Shown piece after piece: positions 1 through 6,139 of a stretch of 6,466 bases of DNA. Within the stretch, counting starts at the first letter, position 1, and every line of letters starts with the position of its first letter. This stretch comes from Rhodospirillales bacterium. Its GTDB lineage: Bacteria > Pseudomonadota > Alphaproteobacteria > Rhodospirillales > Magnetospirillaceae. The position numbers were made by a program, and so were the translations under genes. Under the pieces are notes generated by a model. It did not search any database. It saw only the letters and a list, made by a program, of their open reading frames with translations, and was not told the DNA's origin. The stretch covers positions 1 through 6,466 of the forward strand of contig JASHSH010000351.1 of assembly GCA_030040955.1 (NCBI GenBank), read 5' to 3'.

Positions 1-1649
1 CCCTTGCCCGACGCCATCTCGCGCAGCCCCTCGGTGCACACGATCTGGTCCTTGTCGGCGAAGGCGCAGACGCGCGCCGCCATCTGCACGGTGGCGCCGA
101 ACAGATCGTTGTCCTCCTGGATCGGCTCGCCGGAGTTGATGCCGATGCGCAGATGCAGGGTGGAGTCCTCGTAGCGCTTGTTGTTGGCGGCGACCGCGCG
201 CTGGATGGCGATGGCGGCCTCGACCCCGTTCGGCGGATTGATGAACGAGGCCATGATGCCGTCGCCGGTATGCTTGACCTCCTTGCCGCCGAACTCGGCC
301 AGCGCGGCGCGCACGATGCTGTTGTGCCGGCGCACCACGGTCTGCGCCTCCTGATCGCCGCGCGCCTGGGTGAGGTCGGTCGAGCCCACCATGTCGGTGA
401 ACATCACCGACATCAGTCGCGAGCCGGCCTTGGCGCCCGACTGCGGCTTGTTCCACGCCTCCATCAGGTTGCCCATCGAGGGGATCGGCGCGGTCTCGTC
501 CTTGAGGAAGGATTCGGCGGCGAAGCGGCCGGCCTTGACCATGCCCATGTAGCGGGGCTCGGTCATGTAGGTCTCGTATTTCGCGCTGAACGACTTGGCG
601 GTCTCCGGCTTGGTGCCCATGTCGGTCAGGGTCTCGGCCAGCAGCTCGCGCCGCCCGGCGCCCTCGATGTTGTTCTTCTCGCCCACCGCCTCGACCGCGC
701 CGGCGAGCATCAAATTGACGCCGAACTGGTTGTAGTTGTCGAGGTTCGGCTGGACCTTGGCGACTTCCTTCACCAGCCCGCCGAGGAACCGCTTCAAGGT
801 CGAGCGGTGCGGGGCGAGCGCGGCCACGTCCGCGCCCGCCTCCTCGGCCGGCTTGTCCTCCTGTTTCTCCTCCTCCGCCTTGGGCTCCTCGGCCTGTGCC
901 TCGTCGCTCGCCTCGGGAATCGGCGGCGCGCCGTCGTCCACCGGAGCGGCGCGCGCGACGCGCGGGCGGGCGGCGCGGCGGGGCGCGGGGGCGGCCTTGC
1001 GCTTCGGCTTGCGCTTGCCGGAAGCGCCCAAGCGCACCTTGGAGCTGGCGAAGGGCAGCGCGATGGTCAGGAACGAGACCAGGAAGATGCCGATCTGGAT
1101 CGGCGCCAGATTCTCGAAATAGATATAGATGCCCCAGGCCGGCAGATTGGCCAGGATGCCCGAGAGCACGCCGGTGATGATCGCCGCGCCGACGACGGCC
1201 CCGGCCAGGATGAGCACCAGGCGGACCACCGCCCCGGTGGTCGAGTGCATCGCGCGCGACCCGCCGCGCCGCCCGCCCCCGCCGGCCATGGCGAAGGCCG
1301 GCGTGCCGCCGCCGCGGCCGGAAAATCCGCTGTCCCAGTCGTCGCTTCCGCCGCCGGACTTGGCGCCGTTGCCGCCGCGCGGGGCGATCGGGCGGATGCC
1401 GACGCCGACATTCTTCCGCTCGGCCTTGTCGGAGATGTAGACGGTGGCTTCCTCGCAGGAATTCTCGCCGGGGCTGTAGGTCTCGCGCACCACCTTGGTG
1501 GCGATGTTGAGGCTTTTCTCGACCTCCTTCGCCTCGGCGATGGCCTGCTCGCGCTCTTCGCGCCGGAACCGGTGGTGCAGAACCCACCGGCCGGCGTCCA
1601 TCGTGTAGACCTCGTAATGGATCAGCGCGAGACCCGGACCCTCGGCCAT
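1..1649 (-). CDS. Membrane-anchored class III adenylate cyclase (C-terminus beyond window)
   Basis: Probably makes cAMP from ATP at the cytoplasmic face of the inner membrane. I translated 549 codons from the ATG at 1649; the 3' end is outside the window. Order of parts: an N-terminal soluble segment (1-75), a Gly-rich linker, two membrane helices (about 141-169 and 183-201), a Lys/Arg-Pro-Ala then Glu-rich low-complexity linker (204-281), a helical segment (283-385) and the cyclase domain from about 412. Catalytic residues seen: metal-binding Asp419 (MFTDMVGST) and Asp463 (HTGDG), and the adenine-selecting pair Lys459 and Asp515, which favours ATP over GTP. Arg526 matches the transition-state Arg. 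The usual partner Asn is Gln522 (TVQMAAR). The start is supported by a purine-rich GAAGG four bases upstream. The gene is 116 bp downstream of rpmE on the same strand and may have its own promoter. Family assignment is firm. The signal it senses is unknown. Confidence 0.93.
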   Translation of the reverse strand, partial: MAEGPGLALIHYEVYTMDAGRWVLHHRFRREEREQAIAEAKEVEKSLNIATKVVRETYSPGENSCEEATVYISDKAERKNVGVGIRPIAPRGGNGAKSGGGSDDWDSGFSGRGGGTPAFAMAGGGGRRGGSRAMHSTTGAVVRLVLILAGAVVGAAIITGVLSGILANLPAWGIYIYFENLAPIQIGIFLVSFLTIALPFASSKVRLGASGKRKPKRKAAPAPRRAARPRVARAAPVDDGAPPIPEASDEAQAEEPKAEEEKQEDKPAEEAGADVAALAPHRSTLKRFLGGLVKEVAKVQPNLDNYNQFGVNLMLAGAVEAVGEKNNIEGAGRRELLAETLTDMGTKPETAKSFSAKYETYMTEPRYMGMVKAGRFAAESFLKDETAPIPSMGNLMEAWNKPQSGAKAGSRLMSVMFTDMVGSTDLTQARGDQEAQTVVRRHNSIVRAALAEFGGKEVKHTGDGIMASFINPPNGVEAAIAIQRAVAANNKRYEDSTLHLRIGINSGEPIQEDNDLFGATVQMAARVCAFADKDQIVCTEGLREMASGK

Positions 1650-1710
1650 GACCCCTTCACCCAGGCGAAAACCGCATGCCCCGCGCCAGGCAAGCCCGAC
1701 ACGCGGCGGA

Positions 1711-1716
1711 AGTATA
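1711..1716 (-). promoter_or_regulatory. Possible -10 element for the cyclase gene
   Basis: Read on the minus strand this is TATACT, five of six matches to the sigma70 consensus, in the 116-bp gap between rpmE and the cyclase. It would give a leader of about 55 nt. No convincing -35 hexamer lies 16-18 bp upstream, so this could be chance. The gene could instead be read through from rpmE. Confidence 0.25.
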
Positions 1717-1765
1717 GCACCGGCCGATTAACGTTCCGTGACCGAGCCGGCGGAGGGTGCGATTT

Positions 1766-1990
1766 CTACTTCTTCAGGGAGAAATTCGCGAAGCGCTTGT
1801 TGAACTTAGCCAACTGTCCGCCGGAATCGACCAGGCGGTGGATGCCGGTCCAGGCGGGGTGCGATTTGGGGTCGATATCGAGCCGGATCGTGTCGCCGGC
1901 CTTGCCCCAGGTCGAGCGCGTCTTGAACTCGGTGCCGTCGGTCATCACGACGGTGATCTCGTGATAATCGGGGTGGATTTCCTGCTTCAT
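1766..1990 (-). CDS. rpmE: 50S ribosomal protein L31, zinc-free type
   Basis: L31 is a small protein of the large ribosomal subunit that bridges to the small subunit. The 74-residue product has the family signature: N-terminal KQEIHPDYHEI, a central RSTWG, HPAWTG, and the C-terminal KFNKRF that matches the E. coli NKRF segment. The four zinc-binding Cys of the E. coli form are absent: the aligned positions are Met16, Asp18, Asp40 and Ser43, and the protein has no Cys at all. It is therefore the C-minus type, usual in alphaproteobacteria. The start is the only Met fitting the conserved N-terminus. The gene is divergent from cyaY and has a good promoter candidate at 2029-2057. No rho-independent terminator is visible after the stop. 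Confidence 0.97.
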   Translation of the reverse strand: MKQEIHPDYHEITVVMTDGTEFKTRSTWGKAGDTIRLDIDPKSHPAWTGIHRLVDSGGQLAKFNKRFANFSLKK

Positions 1991-2028
1991 GGCACGGGTT
2001 CCGGCGCCGCCTGGATCGGAAGCCGGGG

Positions 2029-2057
2029 TTTATAGTCGAGCGCGGCCCGTCGCGCAA
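2029..2057 (-). promoter_or_regulatory. Candidate sigma70 promoter of rpmE
   Basis: On the minus strand, -35 TTGCGC (2057-2052) and -10 TATAAA (2034-2029, five of six consensus) are separated by exactly 17 bp. The predicted start lies near 2022, giving a leader of about 30 nt. The -35 overlaps a perfect inverted repeat at 2053-2065. The -35 keeps only the TTG core, so the assignment rests mainly on the -10 and the spacing. Confidence 0.5.
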
Positions 2058-2065
2058 GTCTTGCG
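2053..2065. promoter_or_regulatory. 13-bp perfect palindrome between rpmE and cyaY, possible operator
   Basis: CGCAAG-T-CTTGCG is a perfect 6-bp inverted repeat around one base, centred at 2059 in the divergent intergenic region. It covers most of the rpmE -35 hexamer, and its other arm supplies a TTGCGT on the plus strand (2061-2066). That TTGCGT sits 18 bp before a weak CGTAAT (2085-2090), which could be the cyaY -10. A repressor here could affect both genes. I do not recognise it as a Fur, Irr, RirA or Zur site. Chance is possible for so short a repeat. Confidence 0.3.
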
Positions 2066-2117
2066 TGTTCCCGCCCGCCTCTGCCGTAATGGGCGGCACG
2101 CCGAAGATTGGGCCGCC

Positions 2118-2459
2118 ATGACCAGCCTGACCGAGCCGGCCTTCCACCGGATCGCCGACCAAGCCCTGAACGAGATCGCGCTCGCGCTCGACGCCAGGCT
2201 GGGCGAGACCCTGGATGTCGAGCTCCAGGAGGGCGTTCTCACCATCGATCTCGAGGATGGCGGGCGCTATGTGGTGAACAAGCACGCGCCCAACCGCCAG
2301 ATCTGGCTGTCCTCGCCGCGCAGCGGGGCCTGGCATTTCGCCTGCGAGGGGCCGGGCGAGACCTGGGTCTCGACGCGCGACGCGGGCGTCACCCTGGGCG
2401 GCCTGCTGCGCGACGAGATCGCCGCCGCGACCGGGGTGTTCGTCGACCTTGCGATCTGA
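2118..2459 (+). CDS. cyaY: Iron-sulfur cluster assembly protein CyaY (frataxin)
   Basis: Frataxin homologue, a small cytoplasmic iron-binding protein that modulates Fe-S cluster assembly on the IscS-IscU complex. The 113-residue product is close to the usual 105-110. Visible family features: an acidic first helix and first strand (Glu6, Asp14, Glu19, Asp25, Asp33, Glu35), then GVLTIDL (39-45), YVVNKHAPNRQIWLSSP (51-67) matching the conserved sheet with the N-K/Q-x-x-x-x-Q-I-W-L-S-S-P core, SGAWHF (69-74), and a C-terminal LLRDEI helix. The ATG at 2118 is chosen because the conserved fold begins directly after it. Upstream in-frame codons read through the intergenic promoter region and show no family similarity. 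The ribosome binding site is weak. The gene stands alone on the plus strand, divergent from rpmE and convergent with the Cys-rich gene. No isc or suf genes are in the window. Confidence 0.95.
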   Translation: MTSLTEPAFHRIADQALNEIALALDARLGETLDVELQEGVLTIDLEDGGRYVVNKHAPNRQIWLSSPRSGAWHFACEGPGETWVSTRDAGVTLGGLLRDEIAAATGVFVDLAI

Positions 2460-2470
2460 GCGGGTCCGAC

Positions 2471-2496
2471 GCCCGGACGGGAAACCCCGTCCGGGC
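2471..2496. terminator. Strong hairpin between convergent genes, likely bidirectional terminator
   Basis: Perfect 11-bp GC-rich arms (GCCCGGACGGG and CCCGTCCGGGC) flank an AAAC loop, 12 bases after the cyaY stop and 21 bases past the stop of the Cys-rich gene on the other strand. The position between two converging genes suggests it ends transcripts from both. No T-tract follows on either side, so it is not a classic intrinsic terminator. It may act with Rho or simply protect 3' ends. Confidence 0.6.
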
Positions 2497-2516
2497 ACCG
2501 GCCGCGGCGTGCGCGC

Positions 2517-3548
2517 CTAGATGGTCGCTCCGTAGACCGGATACGAGTAGGCGCCGATAGTGGCGGCCACGCCGGTCGGATCGACGACCGCCACGATATT
2601 GGCGATGTCGCGGATATAGTCGGCGACCAGGGTCTGCCCGGATGTCAGCGAGGCGGTGACCTTGGCCCCGGCCTTGACGCCCTTGTAGGCGGTCTTCAGC
2701 TTGTCGAGCGTCGCCTTGCGCTCGGGCGTCATGAAGTCGTTCCACGCCTTCTTGATGTCGTCGACCGTGTCCTCGAAGCCCTTCGCCTTGGCCTTCAGGG
2801 GTTCGAGGATTTCCTTCACCTTGTTGAAGAAGGGTTCCAGCTCCTTGAGTATCTTGCCGGCGGTCTCGACATCCTCGGCCGCATCCTTGGCCTTGGCCGC
2901 CTCCCACGCCGCCTTGGCCTCGGGGGCCACGTTGCCGATCAGCTGGGCGACCGCGAATACCTGCGCCGCGACGATCGACGCGCATTCGTCCTTGCTGGCG
3001 GCGAAGCCGGCGCCGCATTCGACATAGCCGGCCGGCGCGTTCTGCCAGCAGACCGGGCCGACGCCGCTATACCCCGCCTTGCACGGCGTGTAGCAGAGGC
3101 CCGCGTCCTTCTGCATGCCACCCTTGCAGTCGAACGCCGGGATGGTGCCGGCGCCGCGCCCGTAGCTCGCCGCCTGATTGTTCCAGCAGACGGGTCCGTG
3201 CCCGGTATAGCCCTGCTTGCAGTTGTCGTAGCAGAGGCCCGCGTCCTTCTCCTTGCCGTTGGGGCAGGCGCCGCTGAGCTTCGGAATGGTGCCGACACCG
3301 CGCCCGTAGCTCCCCTGCTGATTGTCCCAGCAGACCGGTCCGATGCCGTGATAGCCGGATTTGCACTTGTCGTAGCACAGGCCGGCATCGTTCTCCTTGG
3401 TGCCGCAAACCTCGGGCGGGATGGTGCCGACGCCGCGGCCATAGGTGTCCTTCCAATAGAAATCCTCGGCGGCCTTCGCGCCGCCCGCGGCGGCGAATTG
3501 CAGGCAGAGGAACAGGCCCAATATCCACAACCAATTGTGCTTGAGCAT
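2517..3548 (-). CDS. Secreted Cys-rich repeat protein of unknown function
   Basis: 343 residues. I do not recognise a named family for the whole protein. A Sec signal peptide is clear: Lys3, hydrophobic core 6-21, and a probable signal peptidase I cut after Ala26 (AKA before AED). Cys15 is preceded by Leu, so it is not a lipobox. Residues 36-174 are three tandem repeats of 45-48 residues, each starting YGRGxGTIP and ending DAGLCYxxCKxGYxGxGPVCW, each with four Cys (48/58/62/73, 95/106/110/121, 141/152/156/167). Two more Cys follow at 178 and 189. The even Cys count in an exported protein suggests disulfides. Residues 190-295 are Lys/Glu/Ala-rich and look helical. The last 45 are more hydrophobic and end VDPTGVAATIGAYSYPVYG. 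The start is set by AAGGGAG seven bases upstream (3556-3562). It lies 262 bp downstream of the MotB-like gene on the same strand. Location is probably periplasmic or extracellular; the role is unknown. Confidence 0.9.
   Translation of the reverse strand: MLKHNWLWILGLFLCLQFAAAGGAKAAEDFYWKDTYGRGVGTIPPEVCGTKENDAGLCYDKCKSGYHGIGPVCWDNQQGSYGRGVGTIPKLSGACPNGKEKDAGLCYDNCKQGYTGHGPVCWNNQAASYGRGAGTIPAFDCKGGMQKDAGLCYTPCKAGYSGVGPVCWQNAPAGYVECGAGFAASKDECASIVAAQVFAVAQLIGNVAPEAKAAWEAAKAKDAAEDVETAGKILKELEPFFNKVKEILEPLKAKAKGFEDTVDDIKKAWNDFMTPERKATLDKLKTAYKGVKAGAKVTASLTSGQTLVADYIRDIANIVAVVDPTGVAATIGAYSYPVYGATI
3027..3443 (-). repeat. Three in-frame tandem repeats in the Cys-rich gene
   Basis: Units run 3443-3309, 3308-3165 and 3164-3027 (135, 144 and 138 bp), encoding one four-Cys module each. 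The beginning (coding YGRGxGTIP) and end (coding GLCY through PVCW) of each unit are clearly alike in DNA as well as protein. The stretch between the first and second Cys varies in length and sequence. This fits duplication of a module followed by divergence in one loop. Confidence 0.9.
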
Positions 3549-3555
3549 GTCTGCG

Positions 3556-3562
3556 CTCCCTT
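3556..3562 (-). promoter_or_regulatory. Strong ribosome binding site of the Cys-rich gene
   Basis: AAGGGAG on the minus strand, seven bases before the ATG at 3548. It is the best Shine-Dalgarno match in the window and fixes the start just ahead of the signal peptide. Confidence 0.75.
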
Positions 3563-3790
3563 GCGTGCGCGCCCCGACGATCCGCGGCGCGATGCCGGAG
3601 ATGCGCGGTGCGCGACCGATGCACGGATATGTCGATTAGCGACGGGAAGGGGCGATACCCCCGACCCAATCGGACCCCTCCACGATCTCCCCGACGAACC
3701 CGCACGATACCATGGCGCGCGGCCGCGATGAAGCGCGCAGCTTGCATACAAAGCGGGTGCAACGCGAACGACACAATGGCGCGCGCGCCG

Positions 3791-3811
3791 GGCGGCTCCC
3801 GCTTGGCCGCC
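3791..3811 (-). terminator. Possible hairpin at the end of the MotA/MotB-like operon
   Basis: GGCGGC and GCCGCC form a 6-bp stem around a 9-base loop, beginning at the stop codon of the MotB-like gene. A 12-bp perfect GC palindrome (3778-3789) follows directly. There is no T-tract. In DNA this GC-rich such stems arise easily, so confidence is low. If real, it would separate the envelope operon from the Cys-rich gene. Confidence 0.3.
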
Positions 3812-4905
3812 TAACGCTGGTCGAGGCGGATTTCGATGCGGCGGTTCTTGGCCAGCGAGGCGGGATCGTCGCCCTTGGCGATGGGCTGGAACTCGCCGAA
3901 GCCGGCGGCGGCGAGATGCTCGGCGGGCAGGCCCTGGGCGACCAGGAACTTGACCACCGAGACCGCGCGCGCGGTCGATAGTTCCCAGTTCGAGGGGAAC
4001 TGCTGCGTGCTGATCGGCACCTTGTCGGTGTGGCCGTCGATGCGCAGCACCCAGTTGATATCGGCGGGGATCTGCTTGGTCACCTCGACCAGGGTCTGGG
4101 CGAGCTGGGCGAGCTGGGCCTGGCCGTCGGTCCCGATATCGGCCGAGCCGCTGGCGAACAGCAGCTCGGACTGGAACACGAAGCGGTCGCCCTCGACGCG
4201 GATGCCCGGCCGGTCGCCGATGATCTGGCGCAGGCGGCCGAAGAATTCGGAGCGGTAGCGCTCCAGCTCCTCGACCTTGCTGGCGAGCGCGGCGTTCAGC
4301 CGCTTGCCGAGATCGGCGATCTCCACCTTCTGCTGGGTGGTCTGCGTCTCGCTCGCCTCCAGCGCGGCGTTCAGCTTGGCGATCTCCTGGCGCATCGCCT
4401 CGAGCTGCTGGTTGAGCAGCGCGGCCTGCGCGCGCGCCTCGGCGGAGAGCTGCTTCTCCTGCGCGAGCTGCCCCTGCGCCTCGCCGGCCTGGGCGCCGAG
4501 ATCGGCCACCTTCTTCTCCAGCTCGGCCTTCAGCGCCTGGAGCGCGTCGACGTCGTTTTGCAGCATGGCGACGCGCTGGCGGTCGGCCTCGGCCTGGCCG
4601 ACCTGCGCCTGGAGCTTGTCGCGCTCCGCGGTCGAAGCGGCGAGCTGGTCGGTCAGGTGCCCGATATTGACCTTCAGCTCGGCATTGTTGGAGCGCTCGA
4701 TGTCGAGCATGTCGGTGAGCGCGTTGAGCTGGCGGGAGAGCCGCGTGATCGTCTGCTCGCGGCCCGACAGCACCTCGCCGAGATAGAACTGGGTGAGCAC
4801 GAAGACCAGGAGGACGAAGATGATGACGAGCAGCAGCGAGGCCAGCGCGTCGACGAAGCCCGGCCAGACATTGACGTTTCCCCGCCGCCGGGCGGCCTGG
4901 GCCAT
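3811..4905 (-). CDS. MotB-like stator protein with OmpA peptidoglycan-binding domain
   Basis: 364 residues, an inner-membrane protein thought to couple ion flow to envelope work by anchoring to peptidoglycan. The short N-terminus is followed by one membrane helix (about 20-42). Trp14-x-x-Phe17-x-Asp19 just before it matches the MotB motif with its ion-carrying Asp. Residues 47-230 are a long Gln/Ala/Glu/Leu-rich coiled coil, far longer than the linker of flagellar MotB. The OmpA-like domain covers about 235-364: SELLFxxGSADI, DGHTDKVP (Asp294), NWELSxxRA (Arg313), AGFGExxPIA and NRRIEI. Asp294 and Arg313 correspond to the residues that hold diaminopimelate in OmpA domains. It starts 3 bp after the stop of the MotA-like gene, so translation is probably coupled. 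No other flagellar gene is nearby, so a flagellar stator role is unlikely. The closest general match is the alphaproteobacterial 'peptidoglycan-binding' partner of MotA/TolQ-like channels. Confidence 0.92.
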   Translation of the reverse strand: MAQAARRRGNVNVWPGFVDALASLLLVIIFVLLVFVLTQFYLGEVLSGREQTITRLSRQLNALTDMLDIERSNNAELKVNIGHLTDQLAASTAERDKLQAQVGQAEADRQRVAMLQNDVDALQALKAELEKKVADLGAQAGEAQGQLAQEKQLSAEARAQAALLNQQLEAMRQEIAKLNAALEASETQTTQQKVEIADLGKRLNAALASKVEELERYRSEFFGRLRQIIGDRPGIRVEGDRFVFQSELLFASGSADIGTDGQAQLAQLAQTLVEVTKQIPADINWVLRIDGHTDKVPISTQQFPSNWELSTARAVSVVKFLVAQGLPAEHLAAAGFGEFQPIAKGDDPASLAKNRRIEIRLDQR

Positions 4906-4908
4906 GGG

Positions 4909-6075
4909 CTAGCGGTCCGCGCCCGAACGCGCGCCCGAGCCCTGCGGCTGCTCCTCCTCGGCGAGCACCGCGATGGTCCGGGTCAGCAGGCGGAACTCGT
5001 TGCGGATCTCGCGCACCAGCTCGTCGCGTCCGGTCGAGGTCTCCTCGGCCATGCGGGCGAGCGAGGCGTCGATGTTGCGGATATGGCCGCGGGTCGCCTC
5101 GTCCATGCCGCCGCCGCCGCGCGCGTCCGCGAGCTTGGCGAGGATCGGCTTCATCTCCATCTGGCTCTCGGCCAGCTTGAGCATCAGGCTCTGCTCGGTC
5201 TTCATCTGGTCGGCGAGCGTGGCGAGGCGCTCGGACAGCTGGCGCAGATGGGTGTTGCCGACGATCCGCCCCTCCTCGCCCTTGGTGATCACGCGCTGGA
5301 GATTGTCGAGGCTGTCGGCGGTCTGCTCGAGCAGCGCCTGGATGTAGGCGGGCACCGGCTGGTCGCCCTCGCCGGTGCCGATGCCGCTCGAGATGCGCGT
5401 CTGCGCCGACAGCCATTCCTCGAGATCGTTGTAGAAGGTGTTCTGCGCCTGCACCGCCTGGAGATCGAGGAAGCCGAGCACGAGCGAGCCGGCGAGGCCG
5501 ATCAGCGAGGTCGAGAAGGCGGTGCCCATGCCGGAAAGCGGCTGTTCCAGCCCCTGCTTGAGGCCGGAGAAGGCGGCCTGCGGGTCGTCGGAGGAGACCG
5601 ACAGGTTGCGGATCACGTCGCCGATCGAGCCGATGGTCTGCGACAGGCCCCAGAAGGTGCCGAGCAGGCCGAGGAAGATCATCAGCCCGGTGAAATAGAG
5701 CGCGATCTCATGCGATTCGTCGAAGCGCGACGACAGCCCGTCGAGGAGGGAGCGCATGGTCAACGGGGTGAGGTTGAACCGATCGCGGCGTTCGCCGAGC
5801 ATGGTGGCGAGCGGCGCGAGCAGGCGCGGCACACCGCCCGAGGTGGGCGACTGGCCGCGGCGGTATTCCTCGACCCAGCGCACCTCGCGGTTCAGCGTGA
5901 TCACGCGGCGGAAATTGAGCCCGATACCGATCACCAGGATGCCGACGATCAGCGAGTTCAGCCCTACATTGTGCGAGAAGGCGCGCTGCAATCCGGCGGA
6001 CAGGATGGCTATCACCACCAGGACGGCGGCGAGGAAGGCGGCCATGCGCACGAGAAAGCGGTTGGGTCGGGTCAT
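4909..6075 (-). CDS. MotA/TolQ/ExbB-family proton channel subunit with long cytoplasmic tail
   Basis: 388 residues, the presumed ion-channel partner of the MotB-like protein encoded next. Four membrane helices are visible: about 9-30, 38-56, 124-148 and 183-207. The last two carry the family core: LGLLGTFWGLSQTIGS (135-150) and PLSGMGTAFSTSLIGLAGS (179-197), rich in Gly and hydroxyl residues that line the ion path in this family. Between helices 2 and 3 is a cytoplasmic segment of about 65 residues. After helix 4 a tail of about 180 residues follows, mostly helical (heptad-like around 245-315 and 330-372) with a Gly-rich break at 320-323. The tail could reach well into the cytoplasm and bind a partner. 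The start at 6075 precedes helix 1 and has only a weak ribosome binding site. Met11 is a possible alternative start. The gene is 64 bp downstream of the OmpA-domain gene, in the same direction. Confidence 0.92.
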   Translation of the reverse strand: MTRPNRFLVRMAAFLAAVLVVIAILSAGLQRAFSHNVGLNSLIVGILVIGIGLNFRRVITLNREVRWVEEYRRGQSPTSGGVPRLLAPLATMLGERRDRFNLTPLTMRSLLDGLSSRFDESHEIALYFTGLMIFLGLLGTFWGLSQTIGSIGDVIRNLSVSSDDPQAAFSGLKQGLEQPLSGMGTAFSTSLIGLAGSLVLGFLDLQAVQAQNTFYNDLEEWLSAQTRISSGIGTGEGDQPVPAYIQALLEQTADSLDNLQRVITKGEEGRIVGNTHLRQLSERLATLADQMKTEQSLMLKLAESQMEMKPILAKLADARGGGGMDEATRGHIRNIDASLARMAEETSTGRDELVREIRNEFRLLTRTIAVLAEEEQPQGSGARSGADR

Positions 6076-6139
6076 GCGCGGAAATCCGGACTGGGCAGGC
6101 GGACGATGCTGGCCGGAAATTGCGGCGCGAGCGAGGCGG

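Noticed and set aside
1650..1765. Terminator between rpmE and the cyclase
   Set aside because: Only short CCGG-based self-complementary pieces are present, with no stable stem and no T-tract.
153..1964. A 603-codon plus-strand open frame
   Set aside because: It lies antisense to the cyclase and rpmE, both of which have clear conserved motifs. Its product is a Gly/Arg/His/Leu-rich string typical of shadow frames in GC-rich DNA.
3503..3505. Cys15 of the Cys-rich protein as a lipoprotein lipobox
   Set aside because: The residue before Cys15 is Leu, not Gly, Ala or Ser, and a good signal peptidase I site follows at Ala26.
3636..3713. A 25-codon minus-strand ORF (ATG at 3713, TAA at 3636) upstream of the Cys-rich gene
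   Set aside because: No ribosome binding site precedes it, and its composition shows nothing distinctive. An ORF of this length is expected by chance.
2939..5416. An 825-codon minus-strand open frame
   Set aside because: It is out of frame with the MotA-like, MotB-like and Cys-rich genes on the same strand, and its product is Arg/Ala/Pro/Gly-rich with no domain pattern. It is a shadow caused by GC-rich third positions.
3811..6075. Zorya-type defence (ZorA/ZorB)
   Set aside because: The pair shares the MotA/MotB-like layout and long tails with ZorAB, but no ZorC, ZorD or ZorE gene is visible: the downstream neighbour is the Cys-rich secreted protein and the upstream neighbour is an OmpA-domain gene. 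A general envelope channel fits better. Genes beyond the right edge could not be checked.
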